NCBI GenBank assembly: GCA_965652775.1
Contig: CBFGXP010000115.1
Span: forward strand, 1-12,109
Direction of reading: 5' to 3'
Origin: VBAS01 sp965652775
GTDB lineage: Bacteria; Bacteroidota; Bacteroidia; Chitinophagales; Chitinophagaceae
DNA: 12,109 nt
Shown one piece after another: positions 6,197-12,109 of the stretch (positions within the stretch are counted from its first letter, which is position 1; each line of letters opens with the position of its first letter). The position numbers were made by a program, and so were the translations under genes. The notes beneath the pieces were generated by a model. The model saw only the letters and a program-made list of their open reading frames with translations. It made no database searches and was not told the DNA's origin.

Positions 6197-7990
6197 TTAG
6201 AAAGAATATCTTCCTTCATTTATCATTTTATCTGCTATTCTCCTTCTCGCGTCTTTCGCATTAAAGGGCTCTGCCTTGGTAAATCTTTTCAAACCCATCA
6301 ATATCATGCGTTGTTCGTCGCCCTCTGCAAATGAATTGATAGCATCTTTCCCAAACTTATTTACATTATCAGCAGCATCATAGAGGTAAGTGTGCATGAT
6401 ATCGATATAATTAGCGCAGGCTGTTTCTCCCTTTTGATCCACTAATTTCATTACTCTTAGCAACACACTTTCTGCATTAAATGTCTCTATTGCCATATCA
6501 GCAAGATTCATGAGTATCTCCTGCTCACTTTCAACCTTCGTCATTAACTTTTGCACTGCAGCTCCCGATGCCATTAAAATTGCTTTTTTTAAATTAGCAA
6601 TAAGTTTTTTCTCTTTCACAAATGTCCCTTCTTCTTCTGCTCCAAAATCAGGAATACTCATTAATTCTTTCTGCACTGCCATAGCAGGACCCATCAGTTC
6701 AAGTCGTCCCTGCATTGCTCTTTTCAAGGTCATATCAAGAGTGAGTAATCGATTGATCTCGTTTGTTCCTTCATATATCCGGTTAATCCTGCTGTCACGA
6801 TATGCTCTTGAAATATTATACTCTGCGCTAAAGCCATTGCCACCATGAATTTGCACCCCTTCATCCACTACATAATCCAGTACCTCGCTGCCAAAAACTT
6901 TCAGCATAGCACATTCGATAGCATATTCTTCCGCCCCGCCAAGTAAAGCTTCGCTAAATGGGTTACCAGCTTCAAGTAACTCATGCTCTTTTCTGTCAAT
7001 CCAATTGGCGGTGCGGTACAATGCACTTTCACCCACAAAGATCTTAATTGCCATTTCCGCCAATTTGTATTTAATAGCGCCAAAGTTGGCAATAGGTTGT
7101 TTGAATTGTTCTCTTGTCTTTGCATACCGAATAGAATCAGTTGTTGCTCTTTTTGCACCGCCCAGTGCAGCTGCAGCTAATTTCAAACGACCGATGTTCA
7201 GGATATTAAAGGCGATCTTATGTCCTTTGCCAATTTCACCCAATACATTTTCTACAGGTACTTTGCAATCCTGGAAATATAATTGAACAGTCGAAGATCC
7301 TTTGATCCCCATTTTGTGCTCTTCGGGACCTTGCGTAAATCCTTCTGTTCCTCTTTCAATAATAAACCCTGTGAATTTATCTCCATCCACTTTTGCAAAC
7401 ACCGTATAGACATCAGCAAATCCACCATTGGTGATCCAGCATTTTTGTCCATTGATCAGGTAATGTTTACCGTCGCTGCTAAGCTTTGCCGTTGTCTTTG
7501 CGCCTAATGCATCGCTACCGCTATTTGGCTCCGTTAGTCCATACGCTCCAGCCCATTCACCGGTGATAAGCTTAGGGATATATTTTTGTTTTTGCTCAGG
7601 AGTACCAAAATAAAGAATTGGCAGCGTGCCAATGCCTGTATGTGCAGCTATAGCAACAGAAAAAGAGTGCCCGGCACCCAGGTATTCATTCACGATTGTT
7701 GACGTCACAAAATCTTTTCCGAGGCCACCAAACTCTTCCGGGAAAGAAGTTGCAAGCAGTCCTTGTTCGCCTGCTTTTCTCAAAAGACTCTTCATCAGGC
7801 CCGGCTCCATAGCATCAATCCGATCAAGTATCGGGTAAACTTCTTTATCAAGATACTGTTCACACATATCACGGATCATCAGTTGTTCTTCAGAAAAACT
7901 TTCAGGTGTGAACACATCAAATGGCGAAGACTCTTTTACAAGCCACTCACCGCCCTTTAATGCAGCTGCCTGTTTTACTTCGGTACTCAT
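6197..7990 (-). CDS. Acyl-CoA dehydrogenase, long VLCAD/ACAD9-like form
   Basis: This 597-residue flavoenzyme catalyses the first step of fatty acid beta-oxidation, alpha,beta-dehydrogenation of acyl-CoA with FAD. The N-terminal helical domain (about 30-145) is followed by the middle domain with YGLTEPNSGSD (150-160) and WITNG (185-189), both FAD/substrate-binding signatures. The C-terminal helical domain contains REQFKQPI, QIHGGNGF (380-387) and RIYEGTNEINR, in which Glu407 of the YEGT motif is the expected catalytic base. After residue 420 there is an extra region of about 175 residues, as in the very-long-chain (VLCAD/ACAD9) group, which is about 200 residues longer than short- and medium-chain enzymes. 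The chain length used is inferred, not proven. No thiolase, hydratase or electron-transfer flavoprotein genes are adjacent. The MarR gene lies upstream on the same strand with 113 bases between. Confidence 0.95.
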   Translation of the reverse strand: MSTEVKQAAALKGGEWLVKESSPFDVFTPESFSEEQLMIRDMCEQYLDKEVYPILDRIDAMEPGLMKSLLRKAGEQGLLATSFPEEFGGLGKDFVTSTIVNEYLGAGHSFSVAIAAHTGIGTLPILYFGTPEQKQKYIPKLITGEWAGAYGLTEPNSGSDALGAKTTAKLSSDGKHYLINGQKCWITNGGFADVYTVFAKVDGDKFTGFIIERGTEGFTQGPEEHKMGIKGSSTVQLYFQDCKVPVENVLGEIGKGHKIAFNILNIGRLKLAAAALGGAKRATTDSIRYAKTREQFKQPIANFGAIKYKLAEMAIKIFVGESALYRTANWIDRKEHELLEAGNPFSEALLGGAEEYAIECAMLKVFGSEVLDYVVDEGVQIHGGNGFSAEYNISRAYRDSRINRIYEGTNEINRLLTLDMTLKRAMQGRLELMGPAMAVQKELMSIPDFGAEEEGTFVKEKKLIANLKKAILMASGAAVQKLMTKVESEQEILMNLADMAIETFNAESVLLRVMKLVDQKGETACANYIDIMHTYLYDAADNVNKFGKDAINSFAEGDEQRMILMGLKRFTKAEPFNAKDARRRIADKMINEGRYSF

Positions 7991-8103
7991 AGTATTAAAG
8001 TTTAAAAGTTTTAAATAATATTATGTAACCAAACCACATTATACTATCCTCATTATTGCGCCTCTCCATCATCACCTGGTCACCATTCACAACTGACTAT
8101 TGA

Positions 8104-8544
8104 CTATTTCAAATTATCATAAACTATTTGTAACACTTCTTTACATACTTCTATTTTTTCGACCGGTACTGTATTCAATGCCTCATTCAAAGTTTCCTCA
8201 GCCAGTTCCATAGTTTGTTCTTGTAACTTCTGGGCTTGCCTTGTCAAAAAGATCTTATTGATACGCCTGTCATTTTCTGATGCAACTCTTTTAACCAGGT
8301 TCAATTTTTCTAAATTGTCAACCAACCTTGTTATACTTGGTTTATCACGAAATGTGGCATTACATAATTCCTGTTGGCTGACGCCGTCCTGTCTCCATAA
8401 ATGATATAAGACACTCCATTGTTCAATAGTCAAATTTGTTCCCGAATCATTGAATTTTTTTTGAAGTCTCCTCGCAATAGCTGTTGAAGCTTTACCGGTT
8501 ATAAAACTGTATAATTCGCCTTTTTTAAAATGGTTGTTTGACAT
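8104..8544 (-). CDS. MarR-family transcriptional regulator
   Basis: This 146-residue protein (from ATG 8544) is a winged-helix regulator of the MarR family, which binds palindromic operators as a dimer and usually releases DNA on binding a small ligand or on oxidation. Helices and recognition region are seen in LTIEQWSVLYHLWRQDGVSQQELC and KPSITRLVDNLEKLNLVKR (about 38-86), and the wing carries the conserved Asp92-Arg93-Arg94. Cysteines 61 and 134 are the only ones, without the N-terminal sensor cysteine of OhrR. The frame could start at ATG 8568, but that codon lies inside the -7 box and the added residues would be coded by the operator itself, so 8544 is the start. An operator palindrome abuts the start codon, which predicts autorepression. 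It is immediately upstream of the acyl-CoA dehydrogenase; control of that gene is possible but not shown. Confidence 0.93.
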   Translation of the reverse strand: MSNNHFKKGELYSFITGKASTAIARRLQKKFNDSGTNLTIEQWSVLYHLWRQDGVSQQELCNATFRDKPSITRLVDNLEKLNLVKRVASENDRRINKIFLTRQAQKLQEQTMELAEETLNEALNTVPVEKIEVCKEVLQIVYDNLK

Positions 8545-8564
8545 ATAGTTGTTTATACAACTAT
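8545..8564. promoter_or_regulatory. MarR-type operator palindrome
   Basis: Perfect 8-base arms ATAGTTGT (8545-8552) and ACAACTAT (8557-8564) flank TTAT. The pattern AGTTGT-n4-ACAACT is typical of MarR-family sites. It covers the expected transcription start of the adjacent MarR gene and ends directly next to its ATG, so bound repressor would block initiation. Confidence 0.75.
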
Positions 8565-8565
8565 C

Positions 8566-8596
8566 CAAAATTAATAATATCCTTCATATAGTCAAA
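8566..8596 (-). promoter_or_regulatory. Promoter for the MarR gene
   Basis: On the minus strand TTTG (8593-8596) is followed after exactly 19 bases by TAATTTTG (8566-8573). Both elements are exact matches to the Bacteroidota consensus. The operator begins two bases downstream of the -7 box. Confidence 0.75.
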
Positions 8597-8661
8597 CTAA
8601 AACTCTTTTAATTTTCAGCGCAGGATTAATACCGTTTCCGCTCAGGTATAACATTGTTTGT

Positions 8662-8669
8662 TAGATTTG
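8662..8669 (+). promoter_or_regulatory. -7 box for the glycosyltransferase gene
   Basis: TAGATTTG is an exact TAnnTTTG match, ten bases before the ATG at 8680. A TTTC at 8635-8638, 23 bases upstream, could serve as a weak -33 element. The untranslated leader would be about five bases. Confidence 0.5.
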
Positions 8670-8679
8670 CTTCAAACGC

Positions 8680-9795
8680 ATGATTCTCCTTTATATAACA
8701 ATTGGGCTATTTGTTATTTACAGCATTTTGATCCTTTACTACAAGATTGGATGGCAAGAGATCAGGCCTTTTTTACCAGCCAAACGGGAACCCGTTACTA
8801 AAATCTCGGTTATCATTGCGGCAAGAAATGAAGAAGAAAATATTGGAAAACTCCTGGAATCCCTTGAAGTACAAAACTATCCTGATAGTCTTTTTGAAGT
8901 GATTGTTGTTGATGACCATTCAACTGACAATACTGTGGCTATCGTTCAGAATTATGCATTTGTAAAACTCATAAGATTGCAGGCAGACAAAATTAATTCT
9001 TATAAAAAAAAGGCAATCGAAACCGGAATAGCAGCTGCTAAGGGTGATCTGATCGTTACAACAGATGCTGATTGTACTGTAAATGAAAACTGGCTGAAGA
9101 CAATTGCAACGTTTAAAGAAAAAACAGACGCTGTGTTTGTTGCTGCTCCGGTAGCTATGCAAAACAGATGGACATTGTTGCAAATATTTCAAACGCTGGA
9201 TTTCCTGGTGCTTCAGGGTATCACTGCTGCCTCGGTACAAAAAAGGATCCATAATATGTGCAACGGCGCCAATCTTGCCTATGAACGAAAAGCCTTTTTT
9301 GAAGTGGATGGATTTACCGGCATTGATCATATAGCGTCTGGTGACGATATGCTGCTGATGCAAAAAATATCTAATCATTTTCCCGCAAAAATTTCTTACC
9401 TCCTTTCTAAAGACGCCATTGTTACTACACAAACAGCAAAAACCTGGAGACAATTTTTCAGCCAGCGTATAAGATGGGCCAGTAAGGCCACAAATTATAA
9501 TGATATAAAAATATTCAGTGCCTTGTTTGTTGTATATTTTTTTAATTGCTCATTATTAGCACTATTTATTGCTGGCTTCTGGGTACATAATTTATGGTGG
9601 GGATTTGCAGTGATGTTGCTCCTGAAAACTTTTATAGAATTAATTTTTCTTTATCCTGTGGCCAGGTTTTACAATAAACAAAATTTAATAAACTGGTTTC
9701 CGTTATTTCAACCATTGCATATTATTTATACGGTTATTGCCGGATGGCTTGGTATATTTGGTAGTTTTGAATGGAAGGGTCGTCGGGTAAAATAG
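8680..9795 (+). CDS. Membrane glycosyltransferase, family 2
   Basis: This 371-residue protein is a processive-type GT2 enzyme with an N-terminal membrane helix (2-21), a cytoplasmic GT-A domain and two to three C-terminal helices (about 280-365). The domain starts at ISVIIAARNEEENI (42-55). Nucleotide-sugar and metal ligands are Asp78-Asp79 (VVDDHST) and DAD (129-131, TTDADC). The acceptor-side acidic motif is GDD (221-223), and QRIRWASK (262-269) is a variant of the QxxRW motif. It therefore transfers a sugar from a nucleotide-sugar donor to a polysaccharide or lipid acceptor at the inner membrane; the sugar and product cannot be told. The layout resembles poly-N-acetylglucosamine and related synthases, but no PgaD-like or other polysaccharide genes are nearby. 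It has its own promoter and ends 17 bases before the permease gene, so the two are probably co-transcribed. Confidence 0.92.
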   Translation: MILLYITIGLFVIYSILILYYKIGWQEIRPFLPAKREPVTKISVIIAARNEEENIGKLLESLEVQNYPDSLFEVIVVDDHSTDNTVAIVQNYAFVKLIRLQADKINSYKKKAIETGIAAAKGDLIVTTDADCTVNENWLKTIATFKEKTDAVFVAAPVAMQNRWTLLQIFQTLDFLVLQGITAASVQKRIHNMCNGANLAYERKAFFEVDGFTGIDHIASGDDMLLMQKISNHFPAKISYLLSKDAIVTTQTAKTWRQFFSQRIRWASKATNYNDIKIFSALFVVYFFNCSLLALFIAGFWVHNLWWGFAVMLLLKTFIELIFLYPVARFYNKQNLINWFPLFQPLHIIYTVIAGWLGIFGSFEWKGRRVK

Positions 9796-9812
9796 TTTGT
9801 ATCTTTCATTGA

Positions 9813-10895
9813 ATGAATATCACTTCATTGCTACCACAGCAGGCCATATGGAAACGCCTTAAAAAAAATCGGGGCGCTGTGGCTGGGCTTATTATTATTT
9901 TCTTTGCACTATTTACAGCGATCTTCTCCTATTTTATCGCGCCAGATTCATCCCCGTATGCGAACAGGATCATACTTGAGATAAGAAAACAAAAACCCGG
10001 ATTTACAAAATCATTTTTAAAAATTCCAAAAGACAACATAAGTGGTAAAAAGAGTTTTTTTCATCACCTTGTTTATGGTACTGATGATGAGTTTGAATTT
10101 ATTCCTATCAATAGCTATCGTTTAATTAACAAAGATTCGCTGCTTGTATTAAAATTTATTGATGATGGTGTTGAAGAAGAAAGGATATTTGCCTTAAATC
10201 AACTGCCTTCATCTTTTATTACCACCAGGAAATTCTGGCTGGGAACCGATAAATTCGGTCGTGATATTTTAAGTCGCATCATCATTGGTACACGGGTCAG
10301 CCTCAGTGTAGGATTAATTACAGTAATTATCTCTCTTTCTATTGGTGTCTTACTTGGTTCCATGGCGGGCTACTTCCGGGGAAAGATAGACAATGCTATA
10401 ATGTGGTTTATAAATATAATCTGGAGCATTCCCACTTTGTTGCTGGTATTTGCTATCACCTTTGCTTTGGGGAAAGGTTTCTGGCAGGTTTTTATAGCGG
10501 TGGGGTTAACAATGTGGGTGAGTGTCGCCCGTTTGGTCCGGGGGCAAGTCTTATCATTACGTGAACTGGAATATATTGAAGCCACCAGGGTATTAGGTTT
10601 TTCACATTTCAGAACGATCTTCAAGCATATACTTCCTAATATTATGGGACCAGTTCTGGTGATCGCGGCTTCCAACTTTGCATCTGCAATTGTTATTGAA
10701 GCCGGTCTAAGTTTTTTGGGAGTCGGGGTACAGCCGCCACAGCCAAGCTGGGGATTGATGATCAAAGAGAATTATAATTTTATAATAACGCAAAACCCAA
10801 TGCTTGCTCTAGCCCCCGGTTTCGCCATAATGTTGCTTGTACTTGCTTTTAATTTACTGGGTAATGGCCTTCGCGATGCCCTCGATGTACGTTAG
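9813..10895 (+). CDS. ABC transporter permease, OppC/DppC type with inserted domain
   Basis: This 360-residue protein is a binding-protein-dependent transport inner membrane component of the dipeptide/oligopeptide group. The N-terminal segment (14-43) resembles the OppC N-terminal helix, and FWLGTDKFGRDILSR (141-155) is the OppC/DppC signature preceding the core. The core has about five more helices and the EAA loop YIEATRVLGFSHF...HILPN (254-276), which contacts the ATPase. The C-terminus LGNGLRDALDVR is typical. Residues about 45-138 form a polar insertion between helix 1 and the signature, roughly 50-60 residues more than in OppC of E. coli, probably outside the membrane. The gene follows GT2 by 17 bases. 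No OppB-type permease, ATPase or binding protein is in the window, so the other subunits must be encoded elsewhere. Peptide transport is the family role; the actual substrate is unknown. Confidence 0.92.
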   Translation: MNITSLLPQQAIWKRLKKNRGAVAGLIIIFFALFTAIFSYFIAPDSSPYANRIILEIRKQKPGFTKSFLKIPKDNISGKKSFFHHLVYGTDDEFEFIPINSYRLINKDSLLVLKFIDDGVEEERIFALNQLPSSFITTRKFWLGTDKFGRDILSRIIIGTRVSLSVGLITVIISLSIGVLLGSMAGYFRGKIDNAIMWFINIIWSIPTLLLVFAITFALGKGFWQVFIAVGLTMWVSVARLVRGQVLSLRELEYIEATRVLGFSHFRTIFKHILPNIMGPVLVIAASNFASAIVIEAGLSFLGVGVQPPQPSWGLMIKENYNFIITQNPMLALAPGFAIMLLVLAFNLLGNGLRDALDVR

Positions 10896-10897
10896 CA

Positions 10898-11320
10898 TCA
10901 CGGCTTCCTGGTATATCTGTAAGTAAGTGTTACGGTATTAGTCGCCTTCGTTTTGGATGTAACTGTTACAGTCGTAAGGCAAACCACTCCTGTTGGAGTA
11001 CCTGTTATGGTAAAATTATTATTAGCAGTCGTTGAGCTTCTTGATTCAGTAAAAAAAGGAGCAGCACCTGAGCCATCATCCTTCTTTGCTGAAACATCAA
11101 TCGTAACACCCTGCGCGGGCATCGTAGATGTAATGGAAACTGTAAGCGGAAAATCCACTTGCGGAGCAGCCGGCTGAACTGAGTTGGCCGGAGGATTCAA
11201 TGTTACCGCTAAATTGGCTTCACTGCCACCACCCCCGCCGCCGCCACCTTTATCTGAACAACTGCCTATGGCTAAGATGATTGCCGGCATTATAAATAAT
11301 CGCAACAAGTTTTTCTTCAT
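10898..11320 (-). CDS. Small lipoprotein with polyglycine linker
   Basis: I do not recognise a family for this 140-residue protein. It starts with MKKNLLRLFIMPAIILAIGSC, a signal peptide with a lipobox (IGSC) whose Cys21 would be lipidated after signal peptidase II cleavage. After Ser-Asp-Lys come eight glycines (25-32), then a Pro/Ala-rich stretch and a beta-rich domain (about 53-137) of alternating Thr/Val/Ser with an Ig- or fibronectin-like look. A single other cysteine (Cys114) is present. It should sit in the outer or inner membrane, anchored by its N-terminus with the domain held off the surface by the flexible linker. The frame stays open upstream to 11446, but that would overlap the Lrp/AsnC gene and hide the signal peptide, so ATG 11320 is used. 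It ends two bases from the convergent permease gene. Confidence 0.78.
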   Translation of the reverse strand: MKKNLLRLFIMPAIILAIGSCSDKGGGGGGGGSEANLAVTLNPPANSVQPAAPQVDFPLTVSITSTMPAQGVTIDVSAKKDDGSGAAPFFTESRSSTTANNNFTITGTPTGVVCLTTVTVTSKTKATNTVTLTYRYTRKP

Positions 11321-11381
11321 AAAAGCCTTTTTCAAACAAAAATCTAAGGTAACATTAATTCGTTTACTGCTGAAATCCAGG

Positions 11382-11852
11382 TCAACTGACCCTGATCGTT
11401 CGGTTAAAACTTTCTTCAAGTGAAATGAATGTTTCGGTACGTTCAATTCCCTTTATTTTTTGAAGTTCGTCATGCAATACCATTTTTAACTCACCGATAT
11501 CCCTGCAAACCACTTCTGCAAACATGCTATAGTTTCCCGTTGTATAATTCAACCTTACTATCTCAGGCATTTTGTTCAGTTCTTTTGCCACGGCATCATA
11601 CATTGAGCTTTCTTTCAGGTAGATCCCTATAAAAGCAATCACATCGTATCCCAATTTTTTGAGATCAACATTGAACCTTGTTCCCTTTACAACTCCTGCA
11701 TCCTGTAACTTTTTTATTCGGACATGGATCGTACCTGCAGAAACAAAAAATTTTTTCCCAAGTTCTGCGTACGAAACATTGGCGTCATTCATCATGTGGT
11801 GAATGATTTGCCGATCCAGTTTGTCAAGATTTAATTTAGCGGTCGTTTCCAT
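11382..11852 (-). CDS. Lrp/AsnC-family transcriptional regulator
   Basis: This 156-residue protein has the two-domain layout of the Lrp/AsnC feast/famine regulators. The N-terminal helix-turn-helix (about 8-59) includes LDRQIIHHMMNDANVSYAELGKKFFVSAGTIHVRIKKLQDAGVV, and the C-terminal ligand-binding (RAM) domain (about 68-150) contains the conserved glycine loop TTGNYSMFAEV (104-114). Such proteins form octamers or dimers and respond to amino acids, commonly controlling amino acid metabolism or transport and their own gene. The length is normal. The upstream region (11853-11940) contains short direct and inverted AT-rich repeats suited to Lrp binding and a promoter facing away, so the neighbour beyond the right edge is a likely target. 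The lipoprotein gene lies 61 bases downstream on the same strand and may share the transcript. The effector is unknown. Confidence 0.94.
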   Translation of the reverse strand: METTAKLNLDKLDRQIIHHMMNDANVSYAELGKKFFVSAGTIHVRIKKLQDAGVVKGTRFNVDLKKLGYDVIAFIGIYLKESSMYDAVAKELNKMPEIVRLNYTTGNYSMFAEVVCRDIGELKMVLHDELQKIKGIERTETFISLEESFNRTIRVS

Positions 11853-11877
11853 ACCTGATTTTTAATTATATTCACTG

Positions 11878-11932
11878 ATTTGCAAATTAATTGAATATTG
11901 TCTAATTTTTTAAAATATCCATTGAATATTTT
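11878..11932. promoter_or_regulatory. Candidate Lrp/AsnC binding region
   Basis: Within 55 bases there is a perfect palindrome ATTTGCAAAT (11878-11887), a direct repeat ATTGAATATT (11890-11899 and 11921-11930, 31 bases apart, about three helical turns), and an inverted repeat AAAATAT/ATATTTT (11912-11918 and 11926-11932). Lrp-family proteins favour such AT-rich, helically phased sites. The assignment to this regulator is inferred from position. Confidence 0.45.
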
Positions 11933-11962
11933 GGAACGAAATGGCCATCTGCCTTACTTTTG
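11930..11962 (+). promoter_or_regulatory. Rightward promoter divergent from the Lrp gene
   Basis: TTTG (11930-11933) and TACTTTTG (11955-11962) are exact matches to the Bacteroidota -33 and -7 elements, 21 bases apart. The -33 element overlaps the right arm of the inverted repeat. The driven gene is not within the window. Confidence 0.55.
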
Positions 11963-11982
11963 TTCTATCAAGTTCTTTAACA

Positions 11983-12050
11983 CGGATTATCGGATTTAGA
12001 AAGGATTTCACAGATCAGATACGTGAAATCAAAATCATCAGTTTAATCCG
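11983..12050. repeat. Imperfect stem-forming intergenic repeat
   Basis: Outer arms CGGATTA (11983-11989) and TAATCCG (12044-12050) and inner arms GATTTCAC (12004-12011) and GTGAAATC (12023-12030) are perfect inverted pairs around an 11-base loop. A further pair GATTT (11993-11997) and AAATC (12032-12036) lies between. The wording (ATCGGATTT, GGATTTCACAGAT, TTAATCCGCGATTC) resembles dispersed intergenic repeats that I recall from Bacteroidota genomes. Only one copy is in this window, so dispersal cannot be shown here. If transcribed from the promoter just upstream it would form a hairpin in the leader. Confidence 0.55.
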
Positions 12051-12109
12051 CGATTCATACTGTGGGGTGATGAAATGGCGTAAGCCCGGCAGACATGCCC
12101 TCTCGTCTC

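Noticed and set aside
8041..8103. Short repeated words (TGACTATTGACTAT, ACAACT half-site) before the acyl-CoA dehydrogenase gene.
   Set aside because: Only a half operator and a 7-base tandem are present; too weak to call a binding site or a repeat family.
8545..8568. Extra N-terminal residues (MDSCINNY) of the MarR protein.
   Set aside because: They are encoded by the operator palindrome and the ATG lies within the promoter -7 box.
8920..9453. 177-residue antisense frame within the glycosyltransferase gene.
   Set aside because: It mirrors the GT2 coding sequence, is rich in Cys/Ser/Phe typical of shadow frames and has no recognisable motif.
11321..11446. N-terminal extension of the lipoprotein frame.
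   Set aside because: It overlaps the end of the Lrp/AsnC gene and would bury a clear lipoprotein signal peptide.
11941..12109. Plus-strand frame starting MAICLTF and open to the right edge.
   Set aside because: It begins inside the rightward promoter and most of it is a translation of the stem-forming repeat, so it is probably not a protein.
1..12109. Search for insertion sequences, CRISPR arrays, tRNA/rRNA, toxin-antitoxin or defence genes.
   Set aside because: No transposase-like protein, regularly spaced repeats, cloverleaf-like sequence or defence domains were seen; the genes are ordinary metabolic, transport and regulatory ones.

Overview
The window looks like a piece of a Bacteroidota chromosome, most likely from the Chitinophagaceae side of the phylum. 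Three things suggest this. The DNA is moderately AT-rich. Many genes are preceded by the Bacteroidota promoter -7 box TAnnTTTG, often with a TTTG or TTG element 19 to 23 bases further upstream, and Shine-Dalgarno sequences are largely absent. The gene set also fits: a CtaA/COX15 heme A synthase, a 2-oxoacid:ferredoxin oxidoreductase beta subunit, a VLCAD-like acyl-CoA dehydrogenase and an OppC-type permease with a large extracytoplasmic insertion. The exact genus cannot be read from the sequence.

Layout. Bases 1-1616 (minus strand) hold the N-terminal part of a membrane protein, probably a patatin-like phospholipase running off the left edge, then heme A synthase. Bases 1689-3295 (plus) hold RNase HII and a JmjC/cupin_8-type putative Fe(II)/2-oxoglutarate oxygenase. 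The minus-strand gene at 3288-4316 is a KorB-type 2-oxoacid:ferredoxin oxidoreductase beta subunit with its own promoter and no alpha subunit beside it. A small AhpD-like carboxymuconolactone decarboxylase family protein (minus) is divergent from a secreted two-heme c-type cytochrome (plus). A seven-helix membrane protein of unknown function (plus) converges on a long acyl-CoA dehydrogenase (minus), behind which lies a MarR regulator (minus) with a clear promoter and operator. The plus strand then carries a membrane glycosyltransferase (GT2) and an OppC/DppC-type permease, probably one transcription unit. The right end has a small lipoprotein with a polyglycine linker and an Lrp/AsnC regulator (both minus). 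The last 257 bases carry repeats that may be regulator sites, a strong rightward promoter and an imperfect stem-forming repeat.

How the parts fit. Several genes serve aerobic energy metabolism: heme A for cytochrome oxidase, fatty acid beta-oxidation, 2-oxoacid oxidation with ferredoxin, a c-type cytochrome and an AhpD-like thiol protein. They are nevertheless scattered single genes or pairs, not one pathway operon. The MarR regulator very probably represses itself. Control of the acyl-CoA dehydrogenase by it is only a guess from position. I see no mobile element, CRISPR array, toxin-antitoxin pair, defence island, rRNA or tRNA. No stretch longer than 300 bases lacks a gene. The more notable features are regulatory (MarR operator, Lrp-side intergenic region, terminal repeat, three convergent junctions with no room for a terminator) and the unpartnered korB and permease genes.
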